Assembly: GCF_028280385.1 (NCBI RefSeq)
Contig: NZ_JANQLX010000015.1
Span: 248,001-312,000 of the forward strand
Source of the DNA: Allomuricauda sp.
Lineage (GTDB): Bacteria > Bacteroidota > Bacteroidia > Flavobacteriales > Flavobacteriaceae
Direction: 5' to 3'
DNA: 64,000 nucleotides
Positions 25,282 through 32,940 of the stretch are shown piece after piece. Position 1 is the first letter of the stretch. Each line of letters opens with the position of its first letter. The position numbers and the translations under genes were made by a program. The notes beneath the pieces are model-generated. The model was not told the DNA's origin, did no database searches, and was given only the letters and a program-made list of their open reading frames with translations.

Positions 25282-26079
25282 ATGAACAATATACTTGTAC
25301 CCATAGGAACTTCCCCCAATTCTTCTGACACCCTTCAATATGCAATTGACTTTGCAGCCAACTTTGGGGCGCAGATTTTTCTGATGGATGTTTTTACGGT
25401 GATTTCGGCAGCAGGAAGTTTGGCCAACGTGGAAGAAAAAGTGGCTCAAAGTAGTAAAGACAGGTTAAAAGAGATCATAGAAAGCGTAGATACGGGACAG
25501 GTTGAAATTAAAATCGCTACCTATAATGGGGATATCGTTGATGGACTGAAAAGCATACACAAGGAGTACGGAATCGATTTGATCATCATGGCTCCACGCA
25601 GCAATGATATCAAAGAGGAACTTTATCTGGGAAATACATCAGGAAGAATTGTAAAACAGACGAACATCCCCACACTTTTGGTCCCCAGGGGCACAGCATT
25701 TAAGCCGATAACCAATATTATGACCGCTTTTGGGTCGGGGATTCTAAAAAGAAGCCGTGTCCTGAATCCATTGGTGGCCATCAAGGATAAGTTCCGGGCC
25801 AATATAAGTCTGTTACTGGTAAAGCGCCCAGGGTATTCTGAAGAGGACTTACAAATCAACACCGCCCTGCTGGATTTGAGTCAGCAGCTGAATATCACGG
25901 AGCAGGCCAACACCTATTTGGGAGTATTGGAGTATTTCCAGAAAGAACAACCCGATATGTTGTGCGTGTTTAGGAGAAAACGCGGTTTCTTCAAAAAGTT
26001 ATGGGAGAAAAACACCATCCCAAAATCAGAATTTTTTGTTCCTATTCCTGTCTTGGTTTTAAGCGTAAAAAAAGAATAG
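25282..26079 (+). CDS. universal stress protein family, tandem-domain type
   Basis: 265-residue protein. The first 140 residues are a typical UspA domain: NNILVPIGTSPNSSDTLQYA at the start and the ATP-binding-like end LGNTSGRIVKQTNIPTLLVP. The second half is a degenerate domain that lacks the glycine loop. The ATG at 25282 is chosen: the longer frame from 25171 would overlap the divergent GNAT gene. It probably acts in stress adaptation; the mechanism is unknown for the family. The tRNA-Ala promoter follows 16 bases after its stop. Confidence 0.9.
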   Translation: MNNILVPIGTSPNSSDTLQYAIDFAANFGAQIFLMDVFTVISAAGSLANVEEKVAQSSKDRLKEIIESVDTGQVEIKIATYNGDIVDGLKSIHKEYGIDLIIMAPRSNDIKEELYLGNTSGRIVKQTNIPTLLVPRGTAFKPITNIMTAFGSGILKRSRVLNPLVAIKDKFRANISLLLVKRPGYSEEDLQINTALLDLSQQLNITEQANTYLGVLEYFQKEQPDMLCVFRRKRGFFKKLWEKNTIPKSEFFVPIPVLVLSVKKE

Positions 26080-26095
26080 GGATTGCCCAACATAT

Positions 26096-26126
26096 TTTGA
26101 AACTTACATAAAAAGTGTTTCCTTTG
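26096..26126 (+). promoter_or_regulatory. promoter of tRNA-Ala (TTTG-N19-TTCCTTTG)
   Basis: TTTG at 26096-26099, a 19-base spacer, and TTCCTTTG at 26119-26126, one mismatch to TAnnTTTG. It ends 8 bases before the first base of the tRNA. Confidence 0.65.
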
Positions 26127-26134
26127 CGCTCTGC

Positions 26135-26208
26135 GGGGGATTAGCTCAGTTGGCTAGAGCGCTTGCCTGGCAGGCAAGAGGCCACCGGTTCGAATCCGGT
26201 ATTCTCCA
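26135..26208 (+). tRNA. tRNA-Ala (anticodon GGC)
   Basis: Complete cloverleaf of 74 nt. The acceptor stem GGGGGAT/ATTCTCC includes a G3-U70 pair, the alanine identity element. The D arm is GCTC...GAGC. The anticodon stem CTTGC/GCAAG encloses the loop CTGGCAG, with GGC at 26169-26171. The T arm is CCGG-TTCGAAT-CCGG. The discriminator base is A and the CCA end is not encoded. The promoter lies directly upstream and a strong terminator 7 bases downstream. Confidence 0.97.
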
Positions 26209-26215
26209 CAAACAC

Positions 26216-26242
26216 AAGCACCTCAATAGGGGTGCTTTTTTT
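26216..26242 (+). terminator. terminator of tRNA-Ala
   Basis: Stem AAGCACC/GGTGCTT, 8-base loop, then seven T. It ends directly at the ATG of the GIY-YIG gene, which leaves no room for a ribosome site outside the hairpin. Confidence 0.9.
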
Positions 26243-26497
26243 ATGGAATATTTTGTCTACATCATCTACAGTGGGAAGTTGGATCGCTATTATATCGGCC
26301 ACAGCCAGAATGTACGGGAACGACTGGAGCGCCATAACGGTGGTAGGTCAAAATATACCAAGATGGTCAAGGATTGGGAGGTAAAATGGCAACAGGTATT
26401 CACGACCAGGGCGGAAGCCATGGCAAGGGAACGGGAAATCAAGGGCAAAAAGAGCAGAGGTTACATTGAATATCTAATAAGGAACGATTTTGGCTAG
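26243..26497 (+). CDS. GIY-YIG nuclease family protein, tRNA-linked
   Basis: 84-residue single-domain GIY-YIG nuclease of the short UPF0213/YhbQ-like type. The GIY strand reads VYIIYS, the YIG strand RYYIGHS (about 16-22), the catalytic Arg lies in RERLERHN and the Glu in REREIKGKKSR. The ATG at 26243 follows the tRNA terminator with no gap; the frame is open further upstream through the tRNA, which is not meaningful. Its stop codon TAG lies inside TTGGCTAGAGCG, the start of a second, decayed tRNA-Ala copy. Such genes next to tRNAs are frequent in Flavobacteriaceae in my memory. A homing-type or DNA-repair role is possible; neither is shown. Confidence 0.88.
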   Translation: MEYFVYIIYSGKLDRYYIGHSQNVRERLERHNGGRSKYTKMVKDWEVKWQQVFTTRAEAMAREREIKGKKSRGYIEYLIRNDFG

Positions 26498-26562
26498 AGC
26501 GTTCCGAAGGCTTTCGGAAAGGCCACCGGTTCTCCCGTAATATTGCGGGACGGGATTCTCCA
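26490..26562 (+). pseudogene. decayed tRNA-Ala 3' part with hairpins in place of two arms
   Basis: It matches the real tRNA from the D loop (TTGGCTAGAGCG) to the 3' end (ATTCTCCA), but the anticodon arm is replaced by the perfect hairpin TTCCGAA-GGCT-TTCGGAA (26502-26519). The T loop is interrupted by the hairpin TCCCG-TAATATTG-CGGGA (26533-26550). The 5' acceptor strand and half of the D arm are missing, so it cannot be a working tRNA. It is followed by a second copy of the terminator. Confidence 0.8.
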
Positions 26563-26569
26563 CAAACAC

Positions 26570-26595
26570 AAGCACCTCAATAGGGGTGCTTTTTT
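26570..26595 (+). terminator. second copy of the tRNA-Ala terminator
   Basis: Same stem AAGCACC/GGTGCTT and loop as at 26216, with one T fewer. It follows the decayed tRNA copy. Confidence 0.85.
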
Positions 26596-26640
26596 ATGGA
26601 ATATTTTGTCTACATCATCTACAGTGCGAAGTTGGATATG
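26596..26640 (+). pseudogene. truncated second copy of the GIY-YIG gene
   Basis: The first 42-45 bases repeat the GIY-YIG gene start, with one or two changes, coding MEYFVYIIYSAKLD. The match then stops and the frame runs on into unrelated sequence antisense to the next gene. Together with the decayed tRNA and terminator it shows that the whole unit was duplicated. Confidence 0.85.
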
Positions 26641-26651
26641 ACAAAAAATAA

Positions 26652-26690
26652 AAAAGCCCGACCAACGGGGGATGGGATGGCCAAGCTTTT
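26652..26690 (-). terminator. terminator of the 26716-27261 lipoprotein gene
   Basis: On the minus strand AAAAGCTTGGCC pairs with GGTCGGGCTTTT (12 pairs, three of them G-T), with a 15-base loop and a T-rich tail TTTATTTTTTG. Confidence 0.7.
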
Positions 26691-26715
26691 ATTGAAAAGG
26701 TCCCAACGACATATG

Positions 26716-27261
26716 CTAATCGGTAACGGTGATGTTACAGTCTTTCGGACATCCGAAATTCTTAAGTTCGCAGGTCTCTTTGATGTACATCACGATATTT
26801 TCCAGGAAGAAATCGTCCACCTTTCTAAGGGACTTTTTTAAATCAATCTCCAAAACATCCGTTCCGTCAAAATCCCCGTTACAAGCATTCCCTATGGCAT
26901 CTACATAAAGATGGGCTTGTGCCGGAAAGGATTCCGCGATGAGCCCATCCCAAATTACTTCATATTTGATATCACAGTTTTTGGGTCTTTGAACCGTAAC
27001 CTTAATGATACTCCCTGTTCTTTGGACCTTGGATATTTTTGTCTTGACATTGCAAACATCTGGATTGGCCCTTCTGTCGTGTATGAGACGGTACTTCACC
27101 GGATCGGAGTAAAAAGTATGGGTGCTTGTTACTACCTTGTAGGAGCCATCAAGTCCATCGGCCTCGCTTTCACAACTTGCTAGGAAGATAATTATGATTA
27201 GGGTAACCAATCCCAAAAGGGCATAAGTTTTCAGCGGCGTTGGGGATTCTTGTAATTCCAT
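26716..27261 (-). CDS. hypothetical lipoprotein
   Basis: 181-residue protein. A polar start (MELQESPTPLK) is followed by a hydrophobic helix (ALLGLVTLIIIIFLASC) with lipobox LASC, so Cys30 is the likely lipidated residue. The mature part has about six more Cys, including a C-terminal cluster CELKNFGCPKDC that suggests disulfides, and beta-rich segments (GSIIKVTVQRPKNCDIKYE). Not recognised. It has its own terminator and is separated from the next upstream gene by 83 bases. Confidence 0.8.
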   Translation of the reverse strand: MELQESPTPLKTYALLGLVTLIIIIFLASCESEADGLDGSYKVVTSTHTFYSDPVKYRLIHDRRANPDVCNVKTKISKVQRTGSIIKVTVQRPKNCDIKYEVIWDGLIAESFPAQAHLYVDAIGNACNGDFDGTDVLEIDLKKSLRKVDDFFLENIVMYIKETCELKNFGCPKDCNITVTD

Positions 27262-27344
27262 AGTTTTTTTAAATTAAATTGTTTGTTTTATCCCAATACG
27301 TTGGTATAAAGGGAAAAGCTACACTAGGGTGGTGAAAAGCCAGC

Positions 27345-28574
27345 TTAATTTTTAAGAACAATTTTTAAAGCAACACCGGCCATTGGAATTTTCAGGTCTT
27401 CCGAGACCAGTTCCTGGATCGGGATCTTAAAGAAGGGTTGGATGTCGTAATTGACCTTATCCGCAAGATTGGTCCTATATCCAACGGATAGGTTGATGGT
27501 TGCAAATGGGATAAATCTTCCGCCAGCAACCTGGGAACTATTGGAGCTAAGGACAGATTCTTTTTCCCTAAAGGACTCCAGGACCCCGTTAACTTCCCTG
27601 AAGACCACAACTTCGCGAATGGTTTCCGTGGTCTGTGTTTGGCTTTCTTTTAAGGTTATATATGACGAAAGACCCGAAAGGAAATAGATGTTGTTCTTTT
27701 TACTGGGAAAGGTATACACCAAATTCACAGGGATGTCCAGGTTAAATTGACTGGTCTCGAAATTGGTTTTTGTTTGAATTTCCTTCTCCTCGGTTCCATT
27801 GGAATTGAGGATAAAAGAATCATCATTTGAGTGCTTAAGGGCGTTGAACAGAATTCCAGAATTAATGGAAAAGTTTGATTTGAGAGGGATATCAACCAGG
27901 GCACCGGCGCCAAAATTCTGCATCTTGCTGGTTGTGGAGCCCTGATCTCCGGCTCCCAAGCTTGGTGCCAACTGAAAGGCAAGTTGCATGCTCTGTTTTC
28001 GGGTTGCTTTTTTATCATCCGTAGTGGACAACAATTCATCCAGCGCATCTTCCATTACAATGCTGGCATCGTCAGTGTTACGTAAAGAATCCAGGTCAAA
28101 CCTGGACGTAATTCCAGACTTGTGCATTTTAATACCTGAGGTGGTAAACCGGAGTTTTTCCAGATACCTGTCGTTTGCGTCCAGGTCAGAATCATCACTT
28201 TTGTTAATTACGGCAGAAGGTTCCCGATCACCCCCATCTGTTGTGGTTCCTTCAACCAGACTTTGCTGTGAAGCACCAGAATCATCCTTGGAGGGTGGAT
28301 TATCTTTCTCTATTTCATTCTTTATTTCATTTGTAATCTGGGGCGTGTGTTTATCAATAGGGATTGCTGGACTATTGTATAGAAGAATGCCCAATGAAAA
28401 AAGAATCACCAATGATGCGGCAGTACCACCTATAAGCCAATACAGAACCCTTTGTTTCCGCTTCTTCTTTTTGGAAAGGAAGTTCTCCCAGGCACCATCG
28501 CGGTATGGTTCTATATGGCTTTGCACCACATCCTTTATTTTTTCCGCTAATATTTTATCAAATATCTCTTCCAT
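27345..28574 (-). CDS. membrane protein: anti-sigma-like N-terminus, outer-membrane-barrel-like C-terminus
   Basis: 409-residue protein encoded 6 bases after an ECF sigma factor gene. Residues 1-40 are cytoplasmic with IEPYRDGAWENFL, a segment I know from putative anti-sigma partners in Bacteroidota. One membrane helix follows (about 45-67, VLYWLIGGTAASLVILFSLG). Then come about 130 residues of acidic, low-complexity linker, and the last 200 residues look like a PorT/OmpW-type eight-strand barrel (LAFQLAPSLGAGDQ, alternating strands, ending in VALKIVLKN). A barrel on an inner-membrane anchor is odd; the tail could instead be a periplasmic beta domain. Probable regulator of the sigma factor by position. 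Confidence 0.8.
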   Translation of the reverse strand: MEEIFDKILAEKIKDVVQSHIEPYRDGAWENFLSKKKKRKQRVLYWLIGGTAASLVILFSLGILLYNSPAIPIDKHTPQITNEIKNEIEKDNPPSKDDSGASQQSLVEGTTTDGGDREPSAVINKSDDSDLDANDRYLEKLRFTTSGIKMHKSGITSRFDLDSLRNTDDASIVMEDALDELLSTTDDKKATRKQSMQLAFQLAPSLGAGDQGSTTSKMQNFGAGALVDIPLKSNFSINSGILFNALKHSNDDSFILNSNGTEEKEIQTKTNFETSQFNLDIPVNLVYTFPSKKNNIYFLSGLSSYITLKESQTQTTETIREVVVFREVNGVLESFREKESVLSSNSSQVAGGRFIPFATINLSVGYRTNLADKVNYDIQPFFKIPIQELVSEDLKIPMAGVALKIVLKN

Positions 28575-28580
28575 ACCTGG

Positions 28581-29150
28581 TTATCCAAAGTGTTTGTTGA
28601 CCAACTCCCGCAATTTGAGCTTTGCCCTAGTGAGATACGTTCTGGAAGAACTCTCCCCAATTCCCAATAGTTTCGCTATTTCCTTATGGGAGTACCCTTC
28701 AATCTCATATAAATTGAAAACCATCCGTAAAGTTTCCGGTAACTCGGAAATAAGTTGGTATATGTCCCCAACCTCCAGTTGGTCAATGATACTATGGGAA
28801 GTTGGGCTAATCAAAGTTTCGTCCATATCCATATGGTACAGATACTTTTTGTTTTTTCTGTAATTATCTATGGCAGTATTGATGGTAATTCGTCTTAGCC
28901 AGGATTTAATGGACTGGCTCCTGTCATACTTGGAAATGGATGAAAAAAATTTCAAGAACGAATCATCGCAAACCTCACTGGCCAGTTCGGGGTCCTTGCA
29001 ATATGCCAAACTGATCGCCATCACGTATCCATAATATTTTTGGTAGAAGAACTTCTGATGTTTTTCAGAGTCATTGGCGCAGCCCTCGATCAATTCATGC
29101 TCAAGTTCTTCTATGTTTTCTTTCAAGCCAGTGTCTTTTTGGTTCCCCAA
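28581..29150 (-). CDS. RNA polymerase sigma factor, ECF family
   Basis: 189-residue sigma-70 family factor. Region 2 (about 32-100) has the core-binding and -10 parts with DPELASEVCDDSFLKFF and KSWLRRITINTAIDNYR. Region 4 (about 128-185) ends in the helix-turn-helix EIEGYSHKEIAKLLGIGESS SRT-type motif. The only start in frame that keeps region 2 is TTG at 29150; the next Met is inside region 2. It is followed after 6 bases by the barrel-type membrane protein, its likely partner. Target genes are not visible. Confidence 0.92.
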   Translation of the reverse strand: MGNQKDTGLKENIEELEHELIEGCANDSEKHQKFFYQKYYGYVMAISLAYCKDPELASEVCDDSFLKFFSSISKYDRSQSIKSWLRRITINTAIDNYRKNKKYLYHMDMDETLISPTSHSIIDQLEVGDIYQLISELPETLRMVFNLYEIEGYSHKEIAKLLGIGESSSRTYLTRAKLKLRELVNKHFG

Positions 29151-29199
29151 GCAACGAAAATAGATTTTGCCTATTCTGTTTCTATTTTGATGTTGCCAT

Positions 29200-29272
29200 G
29201 TAGAGGTTGATATGGCAGGAAATCAATTTTCTTGATTTGTGCCAAATAACGGTCCCGCATATATACCTCTAC
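29200..29272. other. nested palindromes in gene-free 287-base interval
   Basis: An outer pair GTAGAGGT (29200-29207)/ACCTCTAC (29265-29272) encloses a strong hairpin: TGGCA (29213-29217)/TGCCA (29240-29244) and AAATCAA (29220-29226)/TTGATTT (29232-29238) with a 5-base loop. It lies in the intergenic region between the divergent sigma-factor and SDR genes. It could be a structured leader, a small RNA or a miniature palindrome. A 66-codon frame at 29207-29407 is not convincing as a gene. Confidence 0.45.
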
Positions 29273-29437
29273 GATAAAATTTGCAAAACGCTACTGGAAT
29301 CGTTGAAAAAATGGATTGAAGGGAGTTGGTATTTAAGGGAAATTAAGGCTTTTCCATTAATCAATTTCCAGTTCTTGTGGTTTTTGTTTTTATACTTTGG
29401 CGTTTAATACCGAATTTTAAATAAAATAATATTGGAA

Positions 29438-30148
29438 ATGGATTTAAAAGGTAAAGTAGCCTATATCACTGGGGGTTCAAAGGGAATTGGCCTTGGGGTT
29501 GCCCAATGTTTGCTACAACACGGAATGAAGGTCGCCCTAAGTGCAAGAAGCCAAAGTGGACTGGAAAATGCCATAACTTTTTTGGACGATGCTGAAAATG
29601 TCCTTGGAATAAGAACTGATGTCAGCAAGCTTTCCGATGAAAAGGAAGCCATAAAAACCATTTTGGGGCATTGGGGAAAAATTGATGTTGTATTGGCCAA
29701 TGCCGGGGTGGGTCATTTTGCCCCTGTGTATGAATTGGAGGAAGCCCAATGGCAACAAATGATAAACACCAATTTAACCGGGGCGTTTTACACCCTAAAA
29801 GCTTCCGTAGACGCCTTAAAAGCTTCGGAAGGATATTATATGACGCTTGCCAGTCTGGCCGGGACCAATTTTTTCCCTCAAGGAGCAGGGTACAATGCCA
29901 GCAAATTTGGGGTGGTCGGTTTTACCCAGGCGGCAATGCTCGACCTAAGAAAATATAATGTAAAAGTCACCACCATCATGCCTGGTTCGGTGTCCACTTT
30001 TTTTAATGGGAATACCCCATCTGAAAAAGATGCATGGAAAATTCAACCGGAGGATATTGGGAAACTTGTCGTGGATTTGCTACAAATGCACCCGCGTACC
30101 TTGCCAAGCAAAATTGAGGTCAGGCCTACACGACCTGATCTGAAATGA
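29438..30148 (+). CDS. SDR family oxidoreductase
   Basis: 236-residue short-chain dehydrogenase/reductase. The cofactor loop is ITGGSKGIGLG (about 10-20), NAG follows at about 88, and the catalytic YxxxK is YNASK with Ser in LASLAG before it. D at about 62 (IRTDVSK) contacts the adenine. Substrate unknown. The ATG at 29438 is preferred to the TTG 6 bases upstream. It ends one base before the stop of the convergent AddB-like gene. Confidence 0.93.
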   Translation: MDLKGKVAYITGGSKGIGLGVAQCLLQHGMKVALSARSQSGLENAITFLDDAENVLGIRTDVSKLSDEKEAIKTILGHWGKIDVVLANAGVGHFAPVYELEEAQWQQMINTNLTGAFYTLKASVDALKASEGYYMTLASLAGTNFFPQGAGYNASKFGVVGFTQAAMLDLRKYNVKVTTIMPGSVSTFFNGNTPSEKDAWKIQPEDIGKLVVDLLQMHPRTLPSKIEVRPTRPDLK

Positions 30149-32875
30149 TCACACCTCCTTTTCCATGAATGGAACTTCAGGATCGCATATATCCTTGATC
30201 AGTTGATGAAGATGCCCCTCAAATGTGCGTAATGTCTCTTGGGTTATTAATGTGTCACGGGCAGAAAATGGGAGAAATCCTAGACTTAGGTTTTTAAAGG
30301 AAAACAAACCGGCCACGATGTTGTCCGTGTTATATTTTTTGTGATAGAGATAGGCATAGCATAACAATTGGAAAGCTTTGCTCTTGTCATAGTTGGTAAT
30401 TAAATCTTCCCAATTCTTTATTTTGACCTGCCCTGCACTTACCCTGCCTGTTTTATAGTCCACAATGCGGATCGCGCCATCAAATAGGTCCACACGATCT
30501 AAGGTGCCCTTGAGCTTTACCGGAAAATCAATGCCCGGAATATGCATAATGGATTCGTATTTTTCCTCCAAAGCGAGCAATTTTACCTCGTGCTTTTGTA
30601 GCACTTTGGTTTCCATCGAAACATAGTTCTGGAGATATTTTTGGATAACGCTGTACACAAGAAGGTATCTTCCTTTTTTGATATCGACCCCAGGAAGTGT
30701 TTTGGCAAAATTGGTTTGGACCACTTCCGGGATACGATTTTGTATGGATTTCATATACTCCTTTTGCAGCACTTTATCCAAGAATGGACGGTAAAGCGCT
30801 TCCAAACTGTCATGGATAATGGTCCCAAAGGTATTGGCCGCAATTGATTCCTCAACCTCTTCGGTGTCGTAAACCTTTAGCAGGTTCTTTTTGTAAAAAT
30901 CCATGGGATTCCGAATGAAGTTGGTGAGTGAGGTAGGTGAGAACCCATTTTGGGCAAAAGCTTCAATGTCCTGAAGTAATTTATCACTCTTTTCTATGTT
31001 CACAGGGTCCTTAGCCGCAATGGAAACCTCTGGGGAGGCAATGGTATGCGTAATGTATCCGGATAAATTGTTATCGGTCAATAGTTGGGCCACCAACCTG
31101 CTTTTCTCTCCACCTTCCAGCACATCGGGCTCAGTGTTATAAAGTATATAAACGTTCTTGGCCCTTTGTATCAGACGGTAAAAATGATAGGTGTATATGG
31201 CATCCTTTTCTTTGTAGGTAGGAAGTCCAAATTCCCTTTTTATATCGAAAGGAAAGAATGAGTTATTAGACTTTCCAGAGGGTAGAATGCCTTCATTGAC
31301 GGAGGTAATTATGACCGTTTCAAAATCGAGGTTTCTGCTTTCCAACATTCCCATTATCTGCGGGCCTGATAGCGGCTCGCCAATAAAATCTGTAGTTTCC
31401 AAGGCGGCCAGCTGTTTAAAAAAACTCTTAACAGATTTCAATGGAATTGGAATGTCCGTTTCTGCCAATTGTTGTTGCAACTGATTGAAAAGACCATAAA
31501 ACCGGTATAGGTATTCCAGTTCCAGTGTTTTATGCTGAACTTGGGCATCCTCTTTTAGATGTTGGACAAGTTGCAAACATAGACTGATCCAATCTTTGGC
31601 GGGGAGGGGTGCATTGGGGAACAAAATGGGTACTAGATTGGATTGATCTCGGTAATGCTGGATATCTTGAGGCCGCAGATAAAGCTTGTTTTCTTTTTTG
31701 ATATCGTTTCCAATTCGGGAGCAAACATCCACTTCTTCGGTTGCTGATAGGGTTCTGCAATAGGGATTGGAAAAAAATGCAAGTAGTTCCTCAAAATACC
31801 AACCCCTTTCCGAACGGTTCAACTGGAGATCCAAAAAGGACAAAAAGAAGGTGTACAGCACTGTTTTGTTAAGGGGTAAGCCCATGGTAATGTTGACTTG
31901 GGCAACTTCCGCAGGAATACTTTGGAGTATTGGGACCAACAAGGATTCATCCGCCAATACCAATGCGGTGTTTTGAATCCCATCTTCCGACCCATTTTGA
32001 ACTCTCTTAAGGAGGTTCCCCACGTATTGGGCCTGACTGATGCTTTTTGGCACTCCGGTTATGTTGATGTTCCTTGTTTGTAAAAAGCTCTGATGGAGCC
32101 CTTCCAAGCTCCTGTTTTGATAGTACGGCCAGTTTTTCTTGTAGTTGCGGATAAAAAGCCCTGCGTCATGTACCGGGTCTTCCAAAAAATAGGAATCAAT
32201 ATCCCAATAAATGTGATTGCCGGGATGCCCCAGGTAATGTTGGATGATTCTGATTTCAGCAGTGTTTAGGGCATTGAATCCAACAAAAACAATGCGGGTA
32301 TTGCGGAAAGGGTCGATACCGGATTCAATATGATCTGCCGCTTTTCTATAGATTAGGCCCTGATAACCTTTTTCATGTTCTAGGAGTTGGGTGGTAAAGG
32401 CGTCATACAATTCACTGAGCAGCCCCCAAAGCGCGAGATAATTTTGAACAAGGTCCGATTTTTCCTGTTGCAACGACCAATGGTTGAGTTCCTTGACCGC
32501 CGATAGGTAATTGAGAATGTCTTTGGACGGAATAAGGTAGCGGTCAATTTCATTAAAATCCTGCAAAAGGGTTTGCCCCCATTTTAGAAAGGTATCAAAA
32601 TCGTCATGCTCCTTGACCTTACACTGTTTATATACTTTGTACAGGGATAACAGGGCATCTACATTGGAGATTTTGTTTAGACCGGATAGTTGGGTAACAA
32701 AATCCTCTATGGATAAAATCTGTGGACTAAATACGGTTTTATCCAGATTTTGACTGATGTAATTCTTAAGGAAAGTACCGGACCGTTTGCTGGGAAGTAC
32801 AAAGGTATACGCTAGAATAGGGACACCTTTCTGTTGCAGGTTTTGAAGCACATATTCCAGGAAGCTCTGTTGCAT
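30149..32875 (-). CDS. AddB-like PD-(D/E)XK nuclease / inactive helicase
   Basis: 908-residue protein of double-strand-break repair. The first 600 residues follow the AddB/RecC-type inactivated helicase plan (VLPSKRSGTFLKNYI at the start, FVGFNALNTAE, ITSVNEGILPSGKSN in the middle). The C-terminal 250 residues hold the nuclease: GTIIHDSLEALY, LKGTLDRVDLFDGAIRIVDY and KTGRVSAGQ with the catalytic D and K. No Fe-S Cys set is visible. The partner is probably the UvrD-like protein at 35617-38733; kbl and ompA stand between them, an arrangement I recall from other flavobacteria. Together they would resect DNA ends for RecA. Confidence 0.9.
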   Translation of the reverse strand: MQQSFLEYVLQNLQQKGVPILAYTFVLPSKRSGTFLKNYISQNLDKTVFSPQILSIEDFVTQLSGLNKISNVDALLSLYKVYKQCKVKEHDDFDTFLKWGQTLLQDFNEIDRYLIPSKDILNYLSAVKELNHWSLQQEKSDLVQNYLALWGLLSELYDAFTTQLLEHEKGYQGLIYRKAADHIESGIDPFRNTRIVFVGFNALNTAEIRIIQHYLGHPGNHIYWDIDSYFLEDPVHDAGLFIRNYKKNWPYYQNRSLEGLHQSFLQTRNINITGVPKSISQAQYVGNLLKRVQNGSEDGIQNTALVLADESLLVPILQSIPAEVAQVNITMGLPLNKTVLYTFFLSFLDLQLNRSERGWYFEELLAFFSNPYCRTLSATEEVDVCSRIGNDIKKENKLYLRPQDIQHYRDQSNLVPILFPNAPLPAKDWISLCLQLVQHLKEDAQVQHKTLELEYLYRFYGLFNQLQQQLAETDIPIPLKSVKSFFKQLAALETTDFIGEPLSGPQIMGMLESRNLDFETVIITSVNEGILPSGKSNNSFFPFDIKREFGLPTYKEKDAIYTYHFYRLIQRAKNVYILYNTEPDVLEGGEKSRLVAQLLTDNNLSGYITHTIASPEVSIAAKDPVNIEKSDKLLQDIEAFAQNGFSPTSLTNFIRNPMDFYKKNLLKVYDTEEVEESIAANTFGTIIHDSLEALYRPFLDKVLQKEYMKSIQNRIPEVVQTNFAKTLPGVDIKKGRYLLVYSVIQKYLQNYVSMETKVLQKHEVKLLALEEKYESIMHIPGIDFPVKLKGTLDRVDLFDGAIRIVDYKTGRVSAGQVKIKNWEDLITNYDKSKAFQLLCYAYLYHKKYNTDNIVAGLFSFKNLSLGFLPFSARDTLITQETLRTFEGHLHQLIKDICDPEVPFMEKEV

Positions 32876-32887
32876 GTGCTAAAATAA

Positions 32888-32917
32888 AAAAAGGGCCTGC
32901 AAATGCAGGCCCTTTTT
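32888..32917 (-). terminator. terminator of ompA
   Basis: Perfect 13-bp stem AAAAAGGGCCTGC/GCAGGCCCTTTTT with a 4-base loop; T-rich on the minus strand. It lies between ompA and the AddB-like gene. Confidence 0.95.
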
Positions 32918-32940
32918 GAAAGGAAACTCAGTTCCTCTTA

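Noticed and set aside
26596..26841. 81-codon frame starting like a GIY-YIG nuclease
   Set aside because: Only the first 15 codons match; the rest is antisense to the lipoprotein gene. Annotated as a truncated copy.
29207..29407. 66-codon frame between the sigma-factor and SDR genes
   Set aside because: It starts inside the palindromic tract and has no recognisable domain; the end is a run of aromatic codons from AT-rich sequence.
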